Notes under the pieces: model-generated
Told to the model about the DNA's origin: nothing
Database searches by the model: none
What the model saw: only the letters and a program-made list of their open reading frames with translations
Source: Photobacterium marinum
Lineage (GTDB): Bacteria > Pseudomonadota > Gammaproteobacteria > Enterobacterales > Vibrionaceae
Direction: 5' to 3'
Assembly: GCF_000331515.1 (NCBI RefSeq)
Contig: NZ_AMZO01000016.1
Span: 124,001-188,000, forward strand
DNA length: 64,000 nt
Position numbers and translations under genes: made by a program
Part shown: positions 17,101-24,495 of the stretch, in pieces
Layout: each line of letters opens with the position of its first letter
How positions within the stretch are numbered: the stretch's first letter is position 1

Positions 17101-17730
17101 ATGGGGGCTGAGCTGTTACGCTCGAAGTCGATGCAGCGGGACTCTTATGATTCTGGTGACTGGTATAACAAAGTCGATTTCAACCTTGAGGGTACTGAGG
17201 ATAATAACTGGAATAAGGGCTTACCTCGTAAAGATAAGGATGGCAGCAATTACGATATTATTACGAAAGTAATTGAAACTGCAGGAGAAAATGCGAAGTC
17301 ATCGAATGCTGATATTAATCAGATGGATGAGTTCTTCAAGGAACTGACTGACTTGCGTCAGCAATACCCGTTAATCACATTGGGTAAAGGCAGTGAAGTT
17401 ACGGCTCGTGTTGATTTTCACAATACCGGTGCTGATCAGGTTCCGGGACTGATTGTGATGTCTATTAATAACGGTACTGGTATGGCTTCGGATATTGACT
17501 CAAGTCTTGATGCTATGGTGATTGTGATTAATGCAACACCAGAACAACAAGACTTTACACTGAATGGTGTAACAGGACTTAGGCTGAGTCCGCTGCATAA
17601 ATCAAAACTGGCTTCTGGTGCAACGGTTAAAGATAGCACTCTGTCTGTTCCTGCATGGTCACCGGCGGTATTTATTCAGCCACGTGGCAATGCCCGCGGA
17701 GCTGGGATTCCAGTAGTAGCTAAGAACTAA
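14116..17730 (+). CDS. pulA: Lipoprotein pullulanase (GH13) with tandem CBM41 domains
   Basis: A cell-surface or periplasmic lipoprotein that cuts alpha-1,6 bonds of pullulan, starch and glycogen dextrins. GTG 14116 is chosen because AAGGA lies 8 bases before it; GTG 14098 lacks a site. The signal peptide ends in lipobox VVGC. Two consecutive homologous starch-binding CBM41 (PUD) domains follow (about residues 40-165 and 175-280; repeats LHIWNDDTCG and LHVWNNEKCS), then an N2-like domain, CBM48 (about 410-520, VTFRVWAPTARSVSV) and the GH13 barrel. Conserved regions: DVVYNH near 718; FRFDLMGHH with nucleophile Asp793; GEGW with acid/base Glu822; SKHDNQ with Asp953. The YNWGYDP-type pullulanase motif appears as FNWGYDP. 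At 1204 residues it is a long TIGR02103-type enzyme. Export to the surface by a type II system, as for Klebsiella PulA, is possible but unproven. Confidence 0.95.
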   Translation: MNFKLSTIAKVIIPLCSAVAVVGCNGDDASPTNKTDGNGKLVTISKNQAAIYFKLKDQAVTSKAATNQYEGYSLHIWNDDTCGSYDGEDTDWNKGLPLSGVDEEQGAYWIIDLKEDTTQCVNFIPRDSKLNKPLGDFNAKLDLNQVHNQGNYVFTKEGVPAVFPELIPALANNTSRIYINLDDGDYSDITLHVWNNEKCSGYAGADTGWGTGLPVTGISETYGAYWDLATNNHESHCINFIPHIGDSKPLVSDTVLDISKASVIADSAFTFEGSSTVYYQPMAKQPQAQLSGASAHWLTSNILALPSGAAKVELIYARDAGIQFDSKKLAFTEVDKVITAKRSSDKSWSNKYRYLKEYDSWELDFEDAKITAKELLKGQLYAASYDASGKLISATQVQPAGALDDIYAATADDLNYGAIVSDSDVTFRVWAPTARSVSVVKYSQQKNMVESLPMTFDEQSGSWSLNTGKLKANDYYRYKINVYHPAVKEMREYEVTDPYSLSLSMNSEFSQVVDLNDSSLKPDGWDALKRPVKQDNPAEFVIYESHVRDFSALDQSTPVDLRGKYGAFTQSDAAPVKHLKSLKASGVTHLHLLPFFDIATINEDPAKVAEIDQPFSKLCDVNSGVKESRFKQYCSSEKTIADVLETIKADDSPSNPVVQELNRFVSQTDGFNWGYDPFHYTVPEGSYSTNADGTKRILELREAIKAVKENVGMNVVMDVVYNHTNSAGPDSKTSILDKIVPWYYNRLDGVTGGVKNSTCCSNTAPEHAMMEKLITDSLVVWAREYKVDSFRFDLMGHHPLLQIQHSLEAVKKVDPNTYFYGEGWNFGEVANDALFKQATQKNLAGTGIGSYSDRLRDAVRGGTPFDDKDNIRKNQGFGNGAYALKNDISETSKADALHNADIVRLGMAGNLKDFVLIDSLGTAKRGDQIDYNGQSAGYATDPTEVLNYVSKHDNQTLWDNNQYKIGYAVKTEDRVRMQAISLATVMLGQGVPFTQMGAELLRSKSMQRDSYDSGDWYNKVDFNLEGTEDNNWNKGLPRKDKDGSNYDIITKVIETAGENAKSSNADINQMDEFFKELTDLRQQYPLITLGKGSEVTARVDFHNTGADQVPGLIVMSINNGTGMASDIDSSLDAMVIVINATPEQQDFTLNGVTGLRLSPLHKSKLASGATVKDSTLSVPAWSPAVFIQPRGNARGAGIPVVAKN

Positions 17731-17823
17731 TTAATTAAATTCACAGTACTATCTAGAGAGCTCGGAACCATTGAGTAATGCTGATCGTTTAAGAATACTT
17801 GAACGATCCTATAGCTGATAGAT

Positions 17824-17858
17824 AATCCCTAATCACGTGTTGGTTAGGGATTTTTTAT
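17824..17858 (+). terminator. Terminator of the pullulanase gene
   Basis: AATCCCTAA (17824-17832) pairs with TTAGGGATT (17844-17852), followed by TTTT. It lies about 95 bases after the stop codon. Confidence 0.85.
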
Positions 17859-17914
17859 GTTTGTGTAAGTGCTTGATGGCTTTTGAGTCTGTAGATGAAA
17901 GAGGCTCATTTGAT

Positions 17915-18485
17915 TCACTGATGCTGATCAGATTGAGCAGTGATTTTTTGCAACAGGTAAAGTCAGTATCCGACGGCGTTGGTTATCAGCGAAGCAAGCT
18001 GTTTGGCTTGTAATCCTCATGGGGCTGATGCGCAACCAATTCATCTATCAAAGAAGTGTGCGGCTTAATGGATCTTGTATTGCAGTCAACGTGAATCAAT
18101 ACCTGGTTTCATGTTACACCGAGTGTTCTGATCGACTGTCGAAAGCGTCTTGATGAAGTGACGATGTCTTATTGTAGCTTGGATGGACTAGTGTATACCT
18201 CGACAAGAATGCTTCAGGGGCCGCTTTTGATGGCTGTTACGTGGGAAAAATTTGTTTGGCCTAACTGCTTTTTATGGATCTTCCAGATGACTCTCTGACA
18301 TTATTTGTTCGCTGTTATTTTTCCGCAAAATTACTACTTAGTTGGCAGCAATTTGGTTGTCATTCACACAGTTTAACTCCGGTCATGACTGGGCTTCGAT
18401 ACGAAGTTATCGACCGTTACAGTGATAATGACTTATTGCTTGAGAGATCTATGTCACCACAGGCTAGAGCCCAAAATCCCACTTT
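17915..18485 (+). pseudogene. Degenerate IS4-family transposase fragment
   Basis: Translated in pieces, this stretch matches the pattern of IS4-family DDE transposases. One frame reads ATGKVSIRRRWLSAKQAV then WLVILMGLMRNQ (about 17952-18034) after an internal TGA. A shift to the next frame gives SSIKEVCGLMDLVLQST, then INTWFHVTPSVLIDCRKRLDEV. After a damaged middle, another frame gives LPDDSLTLFVRCYFSAKLLL, SWQQFGCHSHSLTPVMTGLR and YEVIDRYSDNDLL, ending near SPQARAQNPTLPK, which lies in the conserved region around the second catalytic Asp (FDR becomes FVR, so that Asp is lost). At least three frameshifts or stops and a deleted middle make it non-functional. No intact terminal inverted repeats were recognised. 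Confidence 0.8.
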
Positions 18486-18496
18486 GCCGAAAAGGA

Positions 18497-18524
18497 AACA
18501 CCGAACTTTTTTGCGTTCGGTGTT
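18497..18524. repeat. Hairpin at the end of the IS relic
   Basis: AACACCGAAC (18497-18506) pairs with GTTCGGTGTT (18515-18524) around TTTTTTGC. No T-run follows in either direction. It lies just after the transposase remnant and may be part of the element's decayed end. Confidence 0.45.
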
Positions 18525-18641
18525 ACATGTACATTGCCGTTATCCACTCTGATATAAGCGTTAGTATTTATCTGAATGGCATTGGATGATTGTTCATCAG
18601 CTGTTTTAGTGAATTCATCAGGTTATTTATCGTATGGCAGA

Positions 18642-19181
18642 CTATTTCACAATACTCAGAATCTGTTTGAAGCGATCACCCTCAGCTACTGCCTGTAATT
18701 CAAACAGGATCATCTCTGTACAAGACAGCTCTGCACCAGCTTGTTGCATTTTATTTAATGCAACTTCACGGTTGAGAGGGTGGCGGGATGAAACCGCATC
18801 ACTGATGACTTCTACATGATAGCCAGCATCCAGCATTTGTCTTACGGTTTGGTAAACACAGATATGTGCTTCAATACCAGCGACAATGACATTCTTACAA
18901 CCCGTGGCTTCAAGCGCTGAAATAAATTCTTCAGAACGGTAGCAGCTGAAGCTGTTTTTGGTGATAGGTTGCTGATCCTGAAGGCTATCAGCAATTTGTG
19001 GAATTGTCGGGCCGAGCTTATGAGGGATCTGTTCTACCCATACAACAGGCAATTCAAGAATCTTTGCTCCTTTCACCAGTGTCTCAAGGTTTTGAAACAG
19101 GGCATCTTTCTGGTCCATGATTTGTGCAAGTTTGCCCTGGACATCAATAATTACCAGGGCGGTATTTGCTGCATCAAGCAT
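18642..19181 (-). CDS. Isochorismatase-like cysteine hydrolase
   Basis: A cytoplasmic hydrolase of 179 residues from the isochorismatase-like superfamily (YcaC/nicotinamidase fold). The family triad is visible: Asp in VIIDVQGKL (Asp13), a Lys in the middle region and the nucleophilic Cys in GIEAHICVYQTV (Cys107). Members with the motif GIEAHxCV hydrolyse small amides or are of unknown specificity; true isochorismate hydrolysis is unlikely because no siderophore genes are near. AAGGA lies 8 bases before the ATG. The gene is downstream of the CDGSH/glutamate synthase gene by about 100 bases on the same strand and may share its transcript. Confidence 0.85.
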   Translation of the reverse strand: MLDAANTALVIIDVQGKLAQIMDQKDALFQNLETLVKGAKILELPVVWVEQIPHKLGPTIPQIADSLQDQQPITKNSFSCYRSEEFISALEATGCKNVIVAGIEAHICVYQTVRQMLDAGYHVEVISDAVSSRHPLNREVALNKMQQAGAELSCTEMILFELQAVAEGDRFKQILSIVK

Positions 19182-19285
19182 TTGCTATGTCCTTTGTTCG
19201 TGATAACGAAATTGGCCGGGCTATACGCGGCATCTTGCATAACAGGTTACCAGAACAACCGCTGTTTTTCTTTTATAATCATCAT

Positions 19286-20845
19286 TTAATCTCTTTGTTT
19301 AAAGCCGGAATATTCAATACCTGCCAGACGAGCCATATCATGATTCCAGGTGGCTAAATCGTCTTTATTGAATTGATTCAGGTGCGAGTGACCACATGCT
19401 CGAGCCATTACTTGCATGAGTTCAGTTGAAGCGGTGAGAAAGTTTGCCAGCTGTTTTGCTGCTTTTCCCGGATTAAGTTTTTGTCGTAGATCTTTGTTTT
19501 GGGTTGCTATACCGGCAGGGCAGTTATTGGTGTTACAGATCCTGGCTGCAACACAACCGATCGACTGCATTGCACTGTTGGCGATAGCAATGCCGTCGGC
19601 TCCTAAAGCCAAGGCTTTTACAAAATCGGTTGGGGTGCGTAGGCCTCCGGTGATAATTAAAGTCACATCGTCAGAGACACCTTGTTTATCGAGGAAGTAC
19701 CGGGCGCGAGCAAGAGCCGGAATCGTCGGCACACTGATATGATCGCGGAAAATCTGTGGTGCGGCACCGGTTCCGCCACCTCGGCCGTCGAGGATGATGT
19801 AATCAGCACCTGCTTCAAGAGCAAAACTCATATCACGTTCTATATGGTTGGCGCTGAGTTTGAAGCCGATCGGTATGCCGCCGGTTATTTCCCGAACATG
19901 ATTGGCAAAATCAGCAAAATCTTTCACCGTCTTTAAATCAGTGAAGGTAGGGGGGGAAATAGCATCCGTTTCGGGTTTCAGACAACGGGTCTCGGCAATT
20001 TTGTCGATATTTTTACTGGCAGGAAGGTGCCCGCCGGTTCCTGTTTTCGCTCCCTGGCCGCCTTTAAAGTGAAATGCCTGAACTTTATATAGTAATTCCT
20101 CGCGGTAGCCAAATTTGGCACTGGCAAGTTCATAGAAGTATTTGCTGTTTGCCTGCTGCTCTTCAGTGAGCATGCCACCTTCACCTGAGCAGATCCCTGT
20201 GCCGGTCATATCCGCACCCATTGCCAATGCTATTTTAGCTTCTTCGGATAAGGCGCCGAAACTCATGTCAGAGACAAACAATGGAATATCCAATACTAAA
20301 GGTTTTCTGGCCTTAGGGCCGATCACTAACTCTTTTCCAACTTTGGCATTTTCCAGCAGCGGGCGAGTAGCCATTTGGGCGACCATAATTTGAATGTCAT
20401 CCCAGTCTGGTAACTGGTAGCGGGGGACTCCCATTGCAGTCATTGGACCGTGGTGTCCCATCTGTGACAGACCTTCTCTTGCTAATTGGTGAATGAAAGC
20501 AACGGTTGGTTCTTCTTTGGTCGGAGTGGCAATCGGCATTTCATTTGCTGAGTTCTCAGTTGAGGAGGCTGATATACCGGGTCCTTCTTTGCCTACATCT
20601 TCTGCTGCAAATTGTTTGTGTGTACCGTCGCAAAATGGTGCATTGCCTGTGTGTTTGCACGCACAGAGATAAGCGTCTCCGGAGTTTTTGGCTTTAAAAG
20701 CTTTAGGGCTAAAACCAGTACCTTTGTGTGAACCATCACAAAAAGGTTGTTTTGAAGAGCGTCCACAGCTGCAGAAGTAGTATTCCTTATCTTGTTCTAG
20801 ACTGACTTTTATAGGCTGATTGTTGGCAATAATCGGCTTAGTCAT
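19286..20845 (-). CDS. Double CDGSH domain fused to an FMN-binding glutamate-synthase domain
   Basis: A predicted multi-cofactor redox protein of 519 residues. Two CDGSH-type [2Fe-2S] motifs stand at the N-terminus: Cys25, Cys27, Cys36, His40 (PFCDGSH) and Cys61, Cys63, Cys72, His76 (PFCDGTH). After a linker comes a central FMN-binding domain of the glutamate synthase type (about 150-480), with FVSDMSFGALS, KGGQGAKTGTGGHLP, LDGRGGGTGAAP and the Cys triplet GCVAARICNTNNCPAG that holds the [3Fe-4S] cluster in GltS. The glutaminase domain of glutamate synthase is absent, so a complete glutamate synthase reaction on glutamine is not expected. GGAG lies seven bases before the ATG. Electron donor and substrate are unknown. 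Confidence 0.9.
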   Translation of the reverse strand: MTKPIIANNQPIKVSLEQDKEYYFCSCGRSSKQPFCDGSHKGTGFSPKAFKAKNSGDAYLCACKHTGNAPFCDGTHKQFAAEDVGKEGPGISASSTENSANEMPIATPTKEEPTVAFIHQLAREGLSQMGHHGPMTAMGVPRYQLPDWDDIQIMVAQMATRPLLENAKVGKELVIGPKARKPLVLDIPLFVSDMSFGALSEEAKIALAMGADMTGTGICSGEGGMLTEEQQANSKYFYELASAKFGYREELLYKVQAFHFKGGQGAKTGTGGHLPASKNIDKIAETRCLKPETDAISPPTFTDLKTVKDFADFANHVREITGGIPIGFKLSANHIERDMSFALEAGADYIILDGRGGGTGAAPQIFRDHISVPTIPALARARYFLDKQGVSDDVTLIITGGLRTPTDFVKALALGADGIAIANSAMQSIGCVAARICNTNNCPAGIATQNKDLRQKLNPGKAAKQLANFLTASTELMQVMARACGHSHLNQFNKDDLATWNHDMARLAGIEYSGFKQRD

Positions 20846-20941
20846 TGCTTAACTCCTTGCTCCGGTAATATTGTGCTTTGTTATTTTGTCTTTGTTGAAT
20901 GAGTATGGGAGAGGATTGCTGAATTTCCAGCTGTCGGTATC

Positions 20942-20965
20942 GCTATAGAGCTATAGATACGCTAT
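20942..20965. repeat. GCTATAG direct repeats upstream of the CDGSH/GltS gene
   Basis: GCTATAG occurs at 20942-20948 and 20950-20956, with a partial third copy GCTAT at 20961-20965. It lies about 100 bases upstream of the CDGSH/GltS gene start and could be an operator. No known site was matched. Confidence 0.35.
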
Positions 20966-21103
20966 TGAAAAAATGCGAGGAGTGGCAGAGCTTTTGGCTT
21001 TGTTGCAGCCTTTTACAGTTTGTATGTTCGAAACGCTTTACAGGAACATCAAATCACGGAACAATGGTCGGGAATTAACTTTTAAGTAACTTTTGACGAG
21101 ATT

Positions 21104-21790
21104 ATGGCAGAAAAGAAAGCGAACCCGTTTACTGATTTGATTTTCAACGTAATTGTTCCTTCTGTTGTACTCATGAAAATGAGTGGTGAGGATCAGTTGG
21201 GCTCCGTCGGTGCCTTAGTTATCGCTCTGGCATTTCCGGTTGTATTCGGCGGTTATGAATTAATTAAGTTCAAGAAATTCAATTTTATTTCATTATTGGG
21301 TTTTGTCAGCGTGTTGCTAACTGGTGGGATAGGCTTGCTGGAACTGGACACTAAGTGGCTGGCTGTAAAAGAAGCGCTTATTCCGGGCTTAATCGGTCTT
21401 GCTGTATTCATCTCGACCTTTACTAAGTATCCGGTTGTAACCAAGTTGCTGTTTAATGATTCTGTGTTGAATTTGACGCTGATTAAACAGAAGCTGAGCG
21501 AAAACGGCAGACAGCCGGATTTCGATAAGTGTCTGATGCGTTCTAATTACCTGTTTGCGAGCACTTTCGTGTTCTCATCTGTAATGAACTATGTGCTGGC
21601 AAAAATGATTGTGACCAGTCCGTCTGGTTCTCAGGCGTTTAATGAAGAACTGGGTCAGCTAACTTTGATGAGTTACCCGATGATTGCGATTCCATCCATG
21701 TTGATGATGATGGGGATTTTCTACTTTGTATGGCGTCAAATTCGTCAGATGACTCAGTTGGAAACTGCGCAGATTTTTAAGATGCAGTAA
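21104..21790 (+). CDS. Multi-pass membrane protein, VC0807-like
   Basis: An integral inner-membrane protein of 228 residues with about six hydrophobic helices: pairs near 12-30, 35-55, 62-80 and 88-108, then two after a polar loop (ASTFVFSSVMNYVLAKMIV and YPMIAIPSMLMMMGIFYFVW). The loop between (LIKQKLSENGRQPDFDKCL) is cytoplasmic by charge. It resembles the uncharacterised VC0807 family, related in shape to intracellular septation protein A. No catalytic motif or transport signature is evident. The ribosome binding site (GACGAG) is weak. A terminator at 21824-21853 separates it from ppiC. Confidence 0.75.
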   Translation: MAEKKANPFTDLIFNVIVPSVVLMKMSGEDQLGSVGALVIALAFPVVFGGYELIKFKKFNFISLLGFVSVLLTGGIGLLELDTKWLAVKEALIPGLIGLAVFISTFTKYPVVTKLLFNDSVLNLTLIKQKLSENGRQPDFDKCLMRSNYLFASTFVFSSVMNYVLAKMIVTSPSGSQAFNEELGQLTLMSYPMIAIPSMLMMMGIFYFVWRQIRQMTQLETAQIFKMQ

Positions 21791-21823
21791 CCGCACGTTT
21801 TATACTCATCTCTTGATTAGATT

Positions 21824-21853
21824 AAATGCCAGCCGAATGTTGCTGGCATTTTT
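21824..21853 (+). terminator. Rho-independent terminator
   Basis: AAATGCCAGC pairs with GCTGGCATTT (10 bp, 8-base loop), followed by TTATTT. It ends the upstream membrane-protein gene. Confidence 0.85.
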
Positions 21854-21928
21854 ATTTGCGCTTGCTACTTGCTGCGATTTATCGCAAACTTTGCGCGATT
21901 TATTCATAGTTAGATTAGGGTTGCTATC

Positions 21929-22210
21929 ATGGCTTCAACAGCAGCAGCGCTTCACATTCTGGTGAAGCACAAAGAACAAGCAGACGATATTCTTAAGCAA
22001 TTGAAGAAAGGCGCTAAATTCCAGACGCTTGCTAAGAAATACTCAACTTGCCCCTCCGGCAAACGTGGTGGCGATCTGGGCGAGTTCCGCAAAGGTGCTA
22101 TGGTTCCTGCTTTCGACAAAGCCGTGTTTACAGGCAAGGTGCTTGAGCCAATCGGTCCGGTAAAAACCAAGTTTGGTTACCACATCATTAAGGTGTTGTA
22201 CCGTACGTGA
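21929..22210 (+). CDS. ppiC: Parvulin-type peptidyl-prolyl isomerase C
   Basis: A single-domain cytoplasmic parvulin that speeds cis-trans isomerisation of prolyl bonds during folding. At 93 residues it equals E. coli PpiC. Typical parvulin elements are present: [13 protein letters not shown] at the start, [34 protein letters not shown] and the C-terminal [14 protein letters not shown]. The gene is monocistronic, with a terminator before it (21824-21853) and one about 150 bases after it (22360-22386). The last ten codons are repeated in diverged form 92 bases downstream (22303-22332), see the separate entry. Confidence 0.95.
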   Translation: MASTAAALHILVKHKEQADDILKQLKKGAKFQTLAKKYSTCPSGKRGGDLGEFRKGAMVPAFDKAVFTGKVLEPIGPVKTKFGYHIIKVLYRT

Positions 22211-22302
22211 TGGTTAGAGCCTGCATAGATATTGTAAGCTGACTAATGTGCGTCTTAAACATTATCTTCGCGCCAAATGCTGAAATAGTGCATTGCAATG
22301 AG

Positions 22303-22332
22303 CACGTTACTAAGGTGCTTTACCGCACCTAA
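22303..22332 (+). pseudogene. Second, diverged copy of the ppiC 3' end
   Basis: The ten codons at 22303-22332 translate to HVTKVLYRT-stop, against [13 protein letters not shown] at the end of ppiC (22181-22210). By eye 22 of 30 bases agree, with differences mostly at synonymous positions. The frame is open back to ATG 22246 (28 codons), but the preceding residues do not resemble PpiC. The true ppiC terminator lies only after this second tail. Confidence 0.6.
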
Positions 22333-22359
22333 TCTGATTTCAAAGCAGAAGATAATAAG

Positions 22360-22386
22360 AAGGACATCATTGGATGTCCTTTTTTG
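22360..22386 (+). terminator. Terminator downstream of ppiC
   Basis: AAGGACATC (22360-22368) pairs with GATGTCCTT (22373-22381), followed by TTTT. Confidence 0.85.
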
Positions 22387-22436
22387 TGTCTGGCGTAACA
22401 ACCGTTTTAAACGGAACCGTTATTTCAGCGGAAAAA

Positions 22437-22712
22437 CTATCTCAGTGGAACAACTATCTTATTACTGCGTGTATCAGTTTTCGCCAGAATTGTTGGATAA
22501 AAATGCTTCAGAGCCAACAGAGAACATGAGCTGAATGCAAAACACAGGCATATGATTTCGCTGTACTCGCGAGCGTTTGACGGTGTAAATATCAGCAGCA
22601 GCCCCAAAGCCACACCCAGCAGGTTAAGGCTAAATAGCATAGGAAAGGCTAGTCTGAAGAAAGCCTGAAATGTGAAGAAGAAGCTGAACAGTCCATGTCT
22701 AATTTTGTTCAT
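22437..22712 (-). CDS. Small hydrophobic membrane protein
   Basis: A protein of 91 residues with two to three hydrophobic segments (FSFFFTFQAFFRLAFPMLF, LNLLGVALGLLLIF and IICLCFAFSSCSLLAL) and positive ends. No family is recognised. ATG 22712 has AAGGTGA seven bases before it, which fits better than the GTG at 22715. It lies on the same strand downstream of the ToxR-like regulator gene, 112 bases after... in fact upstream of its stop in window order; transcription of the two is not evidently coupled because this gene follows the regulator by 115 bases. Confidence 0.5.
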   Translation of the reverse strand: MNKIRHGLFSFFFTFQAFFRLAFPMLFSLNLLGVALGLLLIFTPSNAREYSEIICLCFAFSSCSLLALKHFYPTILAKTDTRSNKIVVPLR

Positions 22713-22826
22713 CACGTCACCTTAAAGAAGTAAAGCCTTTATATAAGAGTAATCATCAATTGCGTGATGGCAAATTAGTTGGAGTTTTTGATACCTCCGG
22801 CCTGTATCTAGCCGGAGGTGTATGGG

Positions 22827-24143
22827 TTATTTGCACTGGGGATTGGAACTGATGTGCAGGAAGTCTTTGCAAGGTGCTATTGTGTCGAATTCAGGAAAGT
22901 TGGATGCCTCATTTCCCTGCTTGTTAAACCAGTAGAAACCGGCTTCTGCGGAGTACCATAGGTACAGGCCATCCTGTCGGTAAAGCATATAGCTTTCATA
23001 TCCGATTGTCTGGCGGTAAACGTTATCGAACCTAGTTTCCATTTGGCTTGGAAGCTGGATGTTCATAGCCTTTAATTCTTCTTTGGATTTGATCCAGTAG
23101 AAATATTCAGGCTTTGTCGTCGTCATCGCCAGAAAGGGCACAATTGTGGTCTCTTTCAGCCTGAACTCGCCCCCTTTGAATGAAATTGGAACAAACTGTT
23201 TCTGTTTTTGGTTCATCCGATAAGTGATCCCAGTGAAGTTCCAGTAGTTTTGTTCTTTTTTATGGACGAAATACTGAGATAAGTTAGGGGATACCTGTCC
23301 GTTTTCCAGATAGAGATTGTACGATTTCGCAGACGATGTAATGGCGATGTCGTCGTTAAATACAGACATACAACCAATAGACAATGATTCTTCAGTCATC
23401 AGTGGCCAGAAAGATGCTAGTTCAAGATGGCTGAATCTCAGTGCTCGGGCTGAGTTAGGGTCACAAACGTTTTGTTCGTTCTTTTCACAAAAGGCTATGG
23501 AGTAATAGTTTTCGGTTTTGGCAATGAAAAACAGATTGTCATGGAATTTCTTCGGAGACAGGTGTTGCTCCGTACGGTTTAGAAGAAAATCCAGATCTTT
23601 TTGATTTTGTGCCAATAACACTATGGTGTTGTTATTGTTTTTGTCTGCTACTTCGTAAAAGAAATCTTTAGGTTTAACGGTGAAATACAGCACTGTAGCT
23701 AACGTTAACAATATACATCCGGCAGAAAGAGCCGCTATTTTACGATTATTGTTCTTAGTCTTCCGGCATTCAGGGAGGAGCTTTGTTTCTGGAGTGTTTG
23801 CTGGCTCTGGCTCTTCATAGGGGGTTATTTTAATGATGTATCCCAGCTTAGGGATCAATTCAATAATTTGTCCTTTTTCTTCCTCTTTCAGCTTAATTCT
23901 GAGGTTCCTGATTGTTTGAAATAACGAGGTTTTAGTTACATTTTTGCGAACCCAGCCTGCTGCGAGTAAATCAGGTTTAGAGACCATGCGAGGAGAGTTG
24001 ATAACAAGAGTATAGAGAACCTCTCGTTCAGCCCGGTTCAAATCGATGTGACGGTTTTTGTATGTCAGGCGCTTGGTTGAGCAGTCAAAAACTATAGCTT
24101 TCCCCAGCTGGACTTTTTGTGCGGTGTCTTGATGATCGGACAT
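22827..24143 (-). CDS. ToxR/CadC-like membrane transcriptional regulator
   Basis: A one-component regulator of 438 residues anchored in the inner membrane. The N-terminal OmpR/PhoB-type winged helix spans residues 10-110 (LNRAEREVLYTLVINSPRMV, TSLFQTIRNLRIKL, ELIPKLGYIIKI). A Pro/Glu-rich linker leads to one TM helix (about 136-156, IAALSAGCILLTLATVLYF), then a periplasmic sensor domain of about 280 residues. The periplasmic part has four or more Cys (FCEKNEQNVCD, IAPCKDF, SNPQCK), as in ToxR proteins with redox-sensitive disulfides. The sensor domain is longer than that of V. cholerae ToxR (about 100 residues). It is divergent from the poly-G barrel gene 350 bases away, a plausible target. 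The signal is unknown. Confidence 0.85.
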   Translation of the reverse strand: MSDHQDTAQKVQLGKAIVFDCSTKRLTYKNRHIDLNRAEREVLYTLVINSPRMVSKPDLLAAGWVRKNVTKTSLFQTIRNLRIKLKEEEKGQIIELIPKLGYIIKITPYEEPEPANTPETKLLPECRKTKNNNRKIAALSAGCILLTLATVLYFTVKPKDFFYEVADKNNNNTIVLLAQNQKDLDFLLNRTEQHLSPKKFHDNLFFIAKTENYYSIAFCEKNEQNVCDPNSARALRFSHLELASFWPLMTEESLSIGCMSVFNDDIAITSSAKSYNLYLENGQVSPNLSQYFVHKKEQNYWNFTGITYRMNQKQKQFVPISFKGGEFRLKETTIVPFLAMTTTKPEYFYWIKSKEELKAMNIQLPSQMETRFDNVYRQTIGYESYMLYRQDGLYLWYSAEAGFYWFNKQGNEASNFPEFDTIAPCKDFLHISSNPQCK

Positions 24144-24484
24144 GCTCTGGTTGCTCAGATGAAAGTGACTTTGTTTAAATTATATTTAGTAGGGTTATGG
24201 TAACTGATTGATTTATTTATTATCGTTAATTTTACGTCTGAATACTGCCATACATCATGCGGATAAGCCAGACAGGAATAACTATAAAACTCACTATATT
24301 TCAGTCCAGTATAAACATTTAGTGCAATTTTAGGATTTGTTTTCATTTTTCATAATTTTCCAACCATAAAAAATCTTCAATATGGTCATTTTTGCGACAA
24401 GGGCGTCTGGCGTTGATACCTATACTGACCTATGTGCTCACTGATGATAGATAGAAAAACCAAAGTTTGTGAGCTGCTGCATTT
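24144..24484. other. Divergent promoter region between toxR-like and barrel genes
   Basis: About 340 AT-rich bases separate the two divergent genes. No RNA gene and no convincing coding frame were found; the open frames here overlap the barrel-gene start. ToxR-family sites would be expected in such a region, but their loose consensus cannot be assigned by eye. Confidence 0.35.
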
Positions 24485-24494
24485 GGGGGGGGGG
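24485..24494 (+). repeat. Ten-G homopolymer tract at the barrel-gene start
   Basis: A run of exactly ten G residues ends one base before ATG 24496. It occupies the Shine-Dalgarno position of the outer-membrane protein gene. Such tracts slip during replication and are classic phase-variation switches. Sequencing or assembly error in the count is also possible. Confidence 0.75.
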
Positions 24495-24495
24495 T

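Noticed and set aside
18274..18552. 92-residue frame that a gene caller would report as a protein
   Set aside because: It is an internal, frameshifted piece of the IS4-family transposase relic, not a gene of its own.
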